Below are positions 54,833 to 64,000 of a stretch of 64,000 nucleotides of DNA, piece by piece. Origin of the DNA: Bryopsis sp. KO-2023 (Eukaryota; Chlorophyta; Ulvophyceae; Bryopsidales; Bryopsidaceae); assembly GCA_030272585.1 (NCBI GenBank), contig BSYQ01000002.1:1302001-1366000 (forward strand), in the 5' to 3' direction. Every line of letters begins with the position of its first letter. The first letter of the stretch is position 1. Under the pieces are notes generated by a model. That model did not search any database, was not told where the DNA came from, and saw only the letters and a program-made list of their open reading frames with translations. The position numbers and the translations under genes are program-made.

Positions 54833-56325
54833 TGTAGCGAGACGTTTTAAAATGCGAGCCATACGTATGCATTTTTGCTAAAATAATCGCCCGAGGCATC
54901 CCACTCATCGCTTGCACCGTGCATTGCCGAGGAAATGTTGGAGCTTTCCTGTTCGAAGTGATCGCTGTGTTGGATTAGCACATTTTTTTTCTCCTCTAAG
55001 ATATTTCGGTATCGTCTACAGATTTCGAAGAAGACGTCACATGATGTGTTTGATTAGGGAGATTTCTTTGGTAGTATCACTCAATATAGACCTTGAGGCA
55101 AGAATAAGTAGATAGTACGCTTGAATATATAATATACTAGTCGCGGCATATGATGGACTGAATATAAATAATGAATAATAATGTCCAGACAAGACCTTGA
55201 TAGATAGGTAGAAAAGTTGATAACACGAATCGTCGATTTGAGAAGAGAGAGAAAAAATCATGAGCCCACACTATAATCCATAATCAACCCTGGCTTTAAT
55301 GTGCATGTGAGTGATATTCCATCCTTGATCACTTGTTGTGCCATCACATGTTGACACATCGTGTTTATGTGGATCCGGAAATTGTGCTTCGAGGGGCAAT
55401 TTTGCGAAAATATAGCCAGAGCAGAGGCTTCGTACGAGAGAGGCAAACAAATTGATCTTAACATGAGTGCGATCGACAAATTCAGCCCCACGGGTGAGCA
55501 CCTCGGCTAAAATGGGGAGAGGATTGAGAAGACGATACTATGTATGCAAGAACTTGGCGAACACAATGAACGAGTTAAGGGAATAATGAAGAAGGAGCAC
55601 CCAAACAAACGCGATATATCGGCCCTACCTCTGCCTCGTTGCTTTTGAGATAGATTGATGATATTCTGGGCGAGTTTTTGTATCAAGGTCGCCTACACGA
55701 ACTCTTTGGGTAATTGTGTTGCTGTTCTTTTGAAAAATGAGAGACAAATCAACTCCGAGATGGATTTGAAGAAAACTAACGAATTACATTATCCATCCTC
55801 CCGCAAGACAACCTCTTGCCCACAACGGTAGCAAGGGTCATATTTGTCTTAGGGTTTGCGTTCTTGTTGATTCTTTCACTCATTTATTTAGTTTTGGTCT
55901 GGCTCAAGCCAGCGTCCCCTCGACTAGAAGTGGGGGGAGAAGCAAACTAAAAGTGCTTCGACATTTGGTCAATCATCATGATCTAGTGGAGCTCACAATG
56001 AAGCCATAAATTTTGGTTGGGTGGCCAGGATTTGGAACAGAATCAATTCAGATGGAAGTTATTGACATTGAGATAAAAGATGATGTGGAGGAAGTTAACA
56101 GCACAAGGTATCACGGCGATGCGACGAGTATGAAAAAAGACTCTACCCCTGATGAGAAACTTTTACTTAGGTCATTCTTGCTTGAAGACCGCATGATCTT
56201 GAAACTCAATAAAGATCTGAAGGATCATTTACCACGAACATGTGGGCCTAAATACAATGTAGATGAGTCTTGCAATGTTGCAACGCCGCAGATCTAACAC
56301 CGCTACAATGAATTAGTGACCGACC
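54833..56325. other. Intergenic, no gene seen
   Basis: No supported coding sequence. A 94-codon frame at 56013-56297 precedes the OTU-like remnant in another frame and may be part of the same decayed gene. Confidence 0.35.
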
Positions 56326-56511
56326 ATGAAAAGTCATTCAATTTATCATTTCCCACCCAATGGTGCTTGTTTCTTTAATGCGATCTCAAAAGAATTTAGT
56401 GGGGACGAGACAAAAAAAGGTGTCATGGGAAATCTGACTACTGATCTTGAGGGAATGGGCGGAAATATATGTAGAAAGTGTATGAATTTTTTGCTTGACG
56501 TTGAACAATAA
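56326..56511 (+). pseudogene. OTU-like cysteine protease remnant
   Basis: Short frame with PPNGACFFNAISKEFSGDE, which resembles the OTU catalytic block (normally a D-G-x-C-L/F-F-x-A motif, here N-G-A-C with Asp replaced by Asn). OTU domains occur in deubiquitinases and in several transposon types. No His-containing C-terminal motif was seen, so it is at best a fragment. Confidence 0.4.
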
Positions 56512-56981
56512 TAGAAAGCTATAAGGTGTCAAATGAAGCAAATTGATGAGTTTAGATTCAACGTATGTGTTGACGATGCTAATTGATTGAAGGATTGATA
56601 CGTTAAGATCATGCAAAACAATCAGCTCTAAAACTGTGACGGCCCCCCCCTCCTCTGAGAAGAAGATAGGAAGTACTCTATCGATCAAGGCAAGAGACAT
56701 TTCACCTGCATTTCAAATGCATCTCATCGACAAACAGACTCGAACAGTTGAAAAACCTCCATACACTCAACGTTATCTAGATTAAAAAAGTAGTTTCTCT
56801 TTTCTTCATGCCCATGCCCTAATGCGCCGCTTGATTTTGTTTTTGGGTGTTCCACCACATCCAAAGTTATAAAGCGGGATTGATGAAAGAAAAGAAAGAT
56901 TAATAGACGGGGGGACAAACGACCACTCGACATTGAGAGGAGTGGTCTATCTCGCACTAAATTTGTATCGATGCTTTAAAT

Positions 56982-57310
56982 ATGTCTCCTTCGGATTTCC
57001 ATGTGGTAACATATGCCGACGAACTGTTCCTAGCTACTCAAGGAGTGATGGACCAGGCACAACTTTCATCACAAAGACTTGACTCTCTAGCGTCTTGTAT
57101 AAAAAAATACGAAAACTTCTTAACCTTTTTGATGATCAGAAAGTTTCTGACAGAAATAAATACAGATTGGTGTTCGGATGGCGGTGGTTTTGCATTGTGG
57201 GCGGGCCGTCGCCTTATTTAGATCGGGAACCGGGTCAACCCAAAGGGAACCAAGGGCTGTCACCTCCCATTTAGGAGAGCTCGGGACGATAGTCTGGGCT
57301 TTCAAAGGAT
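56982..57310 (+). pseudogene. RNase H remnant of the retrovirus-like lineage
   Basis: Plus-strand reading INTDWCSDGGGFALWAG, then after a frameshift VTSHLGELGTIVWAFKG, matches LLYSDWSGNFAGFFLFAG and SSYLGELRALLWACQ of the minus-strand element at 19.8-20.3 kb. The preceding text (KKYENFLTFLMIRKFLTE) aligns with its connection domain. It is broken, but shows that the lineage had more than one copy. Confidence 0.5.
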
Positions 57311-60300
57311 AGGCTAGATGGTGTGTGGAACTGTCCTAGAGATTTCCACGGACTCAAAGTTCCCATCAGAAGTTAAGGAACCCGGGAACGCGAGGGCAAG
57401 ACGAGGACTTGAGGTTGCCTTGATGCTATAACTAAATCTAGGGGATTTTTTCTTCCTTTTCTTTTATGACGACTCTATCTTAATGCTCTGTTGATTTTGA
57501 CTTCGAAATTGATATCGAAAAGTTGGGAGTTCTTTCCTTCCATAAAATTACTATTTAGACATTCGACTGGCTCCGAAAATTTAGATATTTGCACGAATTC
57601 CGACGATGTTATTGAGCCACGCCCGAGTTATTTTATTTCTATCAATTACCAAAGGGAAAAGAAAACCTGGCCGACCATGCCATCATGGTGACATCGAGCT
57701 CAAATGAGGTATTGAAAAGATTTGAAAAAACTCTCATTAAAAATATTTTTGTGGTTGAAAGTAAGATAAGATTCCCGTTTACCCCAAAAATGTTTTTAGA
57801 CAATACCTAGCGTGTCGTAAAAGATTATGATCTTGGAAGTCCATCTTTTTTAGACGGTTTTTAGAAATAATAACGGAGGTTGAAAAGCTCGATTTCTTTT
57901 GGATCTTGATGGACGGTTTAAATTTATTTCTTGCTTAAGGTATATGGACCTCGAGTGTGCAAAGAAATAAAAGAAATAGTTCTTCCCTAAACGAAACAGT
58001 TCGAGCGAATGCAAGGTTGGAAGGAGTTGGTTGTTTGATGGCGGATAAGTCCGTGATATGAATCGCAAGCCGGAGACGGGACTTGCATGTACTCCCTCCC
58101 CGCACCATTTGATCTAGTTTGGATCATCCGGATTTTCTTTTGCCTAACCTTCAAGTTCCGCGAGCCGATTAAAGGGGTGTTGCATGATAATTTATTTCTT
58201 AATAATAAAAACTCATATTTCAAGGTTTTGGGGTAAGGGATAGGTAGTTTCAATGGGTTAGGGACATATACTCCTAGAAAGGTACATTCTTTTTCAAAAG
58301 TCGAAGTAGCCTCAAGGTCGAAAAAATACGGTAGTTTTCAAACCACTCATCATAAACAAAATCTTGGACAATTGTGAGGAAGTGGTCCGACTCTTGGGCA
58401 GGCCTTGGAGTTGCAAAAGTGTTCATTGAAGAAATACGCCAAAAGCTAAGCTATTTTTGTGGAGCTTGTTTAGCTGTGCATCTGTGGGTCGTGGCCAAGT
58501 GAGCGTCAACGACTTGTCGGAAAATTCCTTTTACTTTCACAAGTTCTTTGCTTGTCCCCCCAAGATGAAAATTTTATAGAAGTCTTTAAGGCCTTCAAAC
58601 CAATTTGCCTTAGAAGCGATTATCTCCACGGTGTTATTGAGTATAAAGTTAGGGCCCCCGGATACGACGATGGTTGAGGACGACAACTCAAGCCAAATTC
58701 GCCCCAAGATGCTAGATTGCTTGCAAGGTGCGCACGAGGTCCCAGCTCATATGTATAACATGTGGGGTCTTGAGCGCATGCAACGCGCTTTGACATCAAT
58801 GTTGGGGAGTAACAATCATCCGGTCGCATCAATTGTAGAAAAATGCTTCTAGATTTTGAAAGGATATTTTTTCTTGAACTAATAATGGTACCGAATGAAA
58901 CAAAGGCGTTCATAGAGGACAACAGAGTTTTAAGGATGTTTAAGAAAATAAAAACGCATAGGCTTCAATCAAATACGTTGTCTGCTACGACACAGTGACG
59001 GTAACGTATCAGTGCTCCCTAATATGAGCGATACAATTGAGTGAGCTTGAGCAACAAGACTTACAAACTCGTTGGAATTCACTTCTGTTTTGGAGCACAT
59101 CACTGGGTGCAGCTTTTCATTATCAAAGTAGAGAAAATCTTTCGGAAACGTTTGCGGGGATCCCTCGTTCGAGAGCGTTCGATAAAGAAATAAAATATAT
59201 GAAGCTTAAAAAATAAATTCGGGACTGGCTCGGCCAGATTTGCTAGGTTTGATCGGCACCTGGTCACCGGCCCACCTCTGGTTGGGTGTTGGACAGATTG
59301 ACATATCATCAATCGTCAGAAAAGCTTAGTGAAGGTTAAAAAAGAAAACGACGCACCCAAAGAACCAAATCCACCTGAAGTTCTTAAAAGCGAGCGGCTC
59401 AAGGCCGATCAATTAGATTATAAGAACTCTTTAAAGACTTTAGTGATACCGATCCTTTCGGTAAACTTCGAAAGGGCCATCGAGTATAGGACGGGTGTTG
59501 CGGCAACAAGTGCCGAAACAAACAAAACAACGAGACCTAAAGTTGCAGACAAAGGAATGCGACTCTTAGGAACGTGAGGCGTATTAGGTTAACGTCTTGA
59601 ATGTGTGCTTCGTATCCCTTTCTTTGATGAGGGGCAAGAATGCCTTTGTTAATAGTTATGGACCTTTAGAGCAACATTTCTTAAAGGTATACCAAAAAAA
59701 CCGTTAATGTGGCCAAGGCATGTATCACGTAAGTTGTACACCTATCCAATCGACCGATTTGGATCCGGGGACATGCATCGACATGAATTGAAGTTTGAAA
59801 TTCAAGTTCAACATAAGTGCACATGAAATTTTGCAACAAATGACAAGGCCGAGCGCATTATTGACACGTTTGAGAGAAAATGACAGGACCGAGTTCTTAA
59901 TTATATCCTGAGCCCTATCTTGGGGCGCTTGATAATTCAGCAAGTCATTATTGAATAGTCCACTTGGTGGCGTTGATGTTATTGAAAGCTACGAAGCTTG
60001 ATGGAACCCAGCAAAAAAGGGACGGCTAGATGAGAGCAAAAGCATGAAGCAACAACACAGGGAGGCCTCCCTGTGTACAACTACTGACGAGGTTGGAATT
60101 TAACTCTTCAAAACGCGCTGGAAACACCTCGTGGAACGGGATGTTTTCAGTGTGGCTCAAAGGAACGAGAGTGGAAGTTCCAGAAGATCTGTTTTCCCAT
60201 GGTTCATTTTAGAAGCATTTCCGAGGTGTGGTTATGCTTGCGAGAGTCACCCACCATTTCGTGCGAATAGGTGTTTTGTCCGACCTTGAGGTTGTTTGTG

Positions 60301-63300
60301 ATAGCATGACTCGCTTAGCAACATAGTTCAAGGGATGCTCTTTTTCCCCTCGAAAAGCTAGCATATGATCGTATTCTCAAAGACGCACATGGTTACCATG
60401 TTCTTCACTAATGATAAGGAGTTTTTTCGCTTGGTTCCGCCCTACAAGCATGCTCACTACTCCTCGGTGATATCTCTCCGGTAATAGTCGGGAAAACTAT
60501 GTTAAGTAATGAACTTCTGCTGTGTCAACGCATACACAAAGTTATAGGTCGACGAGATATATCTATGCGTGTAGCGATTTGTCGAACAACACATACGTCC
60601 ACCATTGTAATTTTATTTTTTCGAGAGATTGGGCAGTTTCTAATAAACCATAGATTTCTATCTTATGCAATGCAACGAAACTTGTTGAACGGCTATTGAT
60701 AACTCTCCAATAAGGACTTTCGGTTGAAGCAATTAAGTGCTAAAGTCATAATCGCGTTTTAAGAAGGATGTAAAAAATGTGCGACATAGAGTGGCGAGAC
60801 GAGATACAGAAAAATTCCTTGACAAACAACAGGGAGGGCTGGGTGAATCCTTCTAATTAAAGAGAAATAAGACATACTTCAAGATTCATTCTTGGAAATA
60901 ACAAAGCATCCTTTCAGGTTGTATTCTTATAAGAGGCATATTCTTATCAGTTGGTTACCCTAGGCCGTGGAGATGATATCCGAATGATGCAATTCTGCGA
61001 CTTCAGCTTATGGATAAGGAAAAAGATCGGCTCCCATTATATCTTAGTGTTATATATAACCAAACACAAAGGCAAGAATAAACATAAATGAGCACATTGA
61101 CTACCTCGCATTGATTCCACCAAAGGACGTTCACATATGTGCGCCATCAGCACTAGGAATATTCTTCGTCGTCTAAGAACATATGAAAAAAAAAGCCCTT
61201 CCCATCCTCGGGCTCGATTGATTGACAGTTCCAGTTCATGCGTGAGAAACTTGCGCTCTTATTCCTTGATTTTATGCTTTAGATTTACATTTATTTTGAT
61301 TACGATAAACTCCGTTCCTACATCCCCAATTTCTTTTAAACGCGAAAAAGAGAACCAACACCTCAGAAAAAGGGGGTGAGCATTTTCATGCAGTTTTTTT
61401 GAACTTGTTGCCTCCTTCGAAAGAGGTACATTCCGGTGCGATTAAATGCCAAGTACCTTTAATATGCCTCGAACAATATTTTTGTACTTTATTTTATTAC
61501 TTTATCTTTTTCATTTTTTAGAGAATTGAGGGCAGAGGGGAGAGGTATGAAGAGTCTACCCTCCCCATGCTTTTAATTTGTCGAACGTTACCCGTTTTAA
61601 TATAGAGTTTGGTATATTTTTTATTTTTAGGGTAGGGAATCTAAATGCTTTTTTGATAGAGTATACATTGGGAGAGAAAGAGAGACAAGCCGGGGCTCCA
61701 AGTCAAGCGTCAGATAACTCTCGTATACGTTCTTTGCCCGCACCCCCTTCCACCTCAACACCGCTCAAGACTCTTAGTAGTGAAAAGATAAGTATAAAGT
61801 AGTGAAGTTCTAAACGAAACACCCCTACGTAGTACCAAACGTCAAGTGTACAAACCACATGATAACAAGAGTTTTACACAGTGTCCGATATTTTAATGAA
61901 AAGAAAAATTAGACATATTTCGAGGTATGATTCCTTAAGGTGTGCAAATATGAAAGAGGCAACGAAGAGTTATTTGATTATACCGTATGTACCATATCTC
62001 GCAGTTTTCAAGGTAGTGAAAGAAAGGCGACAGACATTGGGGGTAATAAGATTGCGTGCCATTGGAAGTATATGTCACGCACTTTGTTCGATGCATAAAT
62101 CATAGCCTGACGTGGTTACAAATGCTTTTGTATAAATATCGCGACAATTTTTTCTTTCCCAGAATCATATTATAACATACCACTACGTTCTAAAAGGATA
62201 CATTGTTTTACCACACGATTGGATCAGCTAAAAGTAAAGTACTTTTGCCAAGGATTGACTTCGAGTCACATATCTTACCAAGGAAGAATGGGGTCAAGGT
62301 AATACCATTCACTTTACATAATGCTTAACTCGTCTCTAAGGTGTGGTTGAACAAGAAATACCTTCCACATTTTGTTTCACGACAATACGTGAAACTCACG
62401 GCAGTACGTGAGTTTCATTGTAAAAGGCATTGCTTGATCAATGAAAATGTATGCTAGCTGAGTAGGTGGTATTATAACATCCAAGGTAACTCAAGGCAAC
62501 GGCGAATTAACTACTAACGTCCTGTTTCTTACTTAAGTTTGCCCAATATCCACGAGTTATCTATTTACTCCAAGAATTTCTTAACAGTATAGGTATATCG
62601 TGATTGAGAAGGGTCTCTCTAGCTCCTTTGAAGCAGTTTTTCAAAAAGAAGAGGAAGATCTTGAGTTCATGAGGAGAGATGAAGCATAGGGACAACCTCT
62701 GCAAATGAGGGATGTTATCATTCACGGATGCATAACATCCCGGATACGTAGGATTGCCGACGTTGGTTTGTATTTTAGCGAGTCGACGCTCGTTTGTATT
62801 TTAGCGAGTCGATGCGAACGGCATCTAAGGTTGTTGGTCTGGAATCCGTTTACATATAGACTCAAAAGGTATCATGTGGTGTCTCTTGAAGTCGAAGACT
62901 CATTACCATGGCTAGCTTTTAATCAACTCCACGCATTTTGTGGGATATCCTCAGTTGCCGCTAAACTGTTTAGTCGAACCGTTCATAACTAACATACATA
63001 AACCACACGAGACGTTGTTTTGATGCAAGTATCTCTACTAAGGAGTACATTCGTGGACCTCATTGTTCAAGCGAATAGCAAAGGGGCGATTAACAATACC
63101 TTGAATATTAAAGTGGAAGGGAAGAGGGAGTACAATTAGTCTAATTACATACAATATTTTTATGCAAATAATGGAAATAAGGCACGGAGTCTTGGGGGGT
63201 TTTCCCTAAAAGGAAATTACAATTTTGTTCTACGTTGAAGTTTTTCCCTTTTTGAATTACCTTTTTTCGTTTTTCCTCGGAGTCCGGGACGGTGACAAAT

Positions 63301-63598
63301 GCATCCAACCTAAAAAGTAAAAATAAGAAAAACAAACGTGGTGAAGCGGTCTTTCATATTTTTTTGAAAAATCACTTTATTTTGAAATGTTGAAAACAAA
63401 GGGTATGCTTTTGTGTGGTGATTGGAAAAAAAAAAAAATGACAACGTGAAGAAATTCTCCCAAACATATGCTTCTGTTATTTTATAAGTTCTAAAAAACA
63501 ATCTGAGGGAGTAAAAAAGACTACCAAGACAACAAAAATAAAACTTGTTTTCACGGAATTAATAATAGAAAAAGTACCAAAAAAAATCAGCAACTTAC
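57311..63598. other. Long intergenic stretch, no recognised gene
   Basis: Only short frames; those at 58631-58852 and 59329-59577 (+) look mildly protein-like but carry no known motif. The last kilobase becomes T/A-rich like 9.9-11.7 kb. Confidence 0.3.
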
Positions 63599-63646
63599 CA
63601 AGGGAAGTGTTGGTTCAAGGCGAGCTCATTCTTACAGCTCCTTTTC
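63599..63646 (-). other. Exon-like segment matching 10884-10946
   Basis: On the minus strand it is bounded by acceptor TTATATAG and donor GTAAGT. It ends AACCAACACTTCCCTTG before GTAA, as 10884-10946 ends AACCAACATTCACTTG before GTAA. Possibly a repeated exon or transposon-borne splice cassette. Confidence 0.35.
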
Positions 63647-64000
63647 CTATATAAGGCAAAAAAAAAAAAATCAGAAGGAAATAATTATATCATGTAGAAA
63701 ACCTGATTTTAAAGAAGGCTCCAGAAATAGGTTAAGTGCTTTTTCAAAACTTACTCAAAAATGTTTTTTTAAATGGAAAAAAAGAACAGGTCTAATTGCA
63801 AAAAACTTTATTTTTGTTTTTCTTGTTTTTTTTGTTACTAAAGTAAAAGGGAGGAGGGGAAAAAAATATACTCTGTTCTCTTATTGAACCAAGAGAACAC
63901 TTGTTGACCCTGAATACAAAGAAAAGCTCTTAAAAAAGAAAAACTGGAAATTAAGTTTCACTCTTAAAGGAAAAAATAGAAAAAGGAAATAAATCAAAAA
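63647..64000. other. T/A-rich sequence at window end
   Basis: Homopolymer-rich, intron-like sequence without a supported frame. Confidence 0.4.

Overview
This window is eukaryotic, repeat-dominated nuclear DNA. The evidence is LTR retrotransposon coding regions, tRNA-type primer-binding sites, small non-autonomous DNA transposons with intact target-site duplications, GT-AG intron-like junctions with T-rich tracts, and large decayed intergenic stretches. I cannot name the organism. No ordinary host gene with a recognised function was found, and almost everything that can be identified is a mobile element or its remains.

1-7.5 kb (+ strand): the best preserved unit, a Ty3/gypsy-type chromovirus. 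A 5'-cut gag (2-622) ends in a zinc knuckle. A -1 ribosomal frameshift signal (604-657) leads into an intact pol (protease, RT, RNase H, integrase, chromodomain; to 4620). After a 450-base spacer comes a third intact ORF (5073-6887) with an N-terminal coiled coil, a basic stretch and a C-terminal RING-like Cys/His domain. A probable 3' LTR follows (7083-7502). A diverged copy of this LTR, followed by a primer-binding site and then by a broken copy of the same Cys/His domain, lies at 53.5-54.8 kb. That ties the third ORF to the element family.

7.5-18 kb: dispersed and tandem repeats, a 196-bp hAT-like MITE (8580-8775) and T-rich intron-like sequence. 18.4-21.1 kb (- strand): a decayed, retrovirus-like pol (RT with LPQG and FTDD, RNase H, DDE integrase), followed by a reading frame with the same Cys/His signature as the chromovirus ORF3. 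21-45 kb: mostly unassignable sequence, with a Cys-rich ORF (31.6-32.3 kb), tRNA-like sequences, several fold-back elements, two larger 8-bp-TSD elements (36499-37484, 42936-43575), a solo LTR with PBS (41.9-42.2 kb) and a candidate spliced gene or pseudogene (44.3-45.0 kb).

45.8-49.4 kb: a long inverted repeat, then a second retroelement start. This is an intact 500-aa Gag-protease polyprotein with a hydrophobic N-terminus, a membrane segment, two zinc knuckles and a DTG protease. It ends in a textbook -1 frameshift signal (slippery A AAA AAC, 7-nt spacer, 10-bp hairpin), after which pol is lost. 49.4-64 kb: decayed sequence holding the nested LTR/MITE cluster, an OTU-like remnant and a second RNase H remnant of the retrovirus-like lineage.

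The two points I consider most novel are the RING-like Cys/His protein shared by two different retroelement lineages, and the membrane-type Gag-protease. In both intact gag genes the frameshift signal abuts the gag stop codon.
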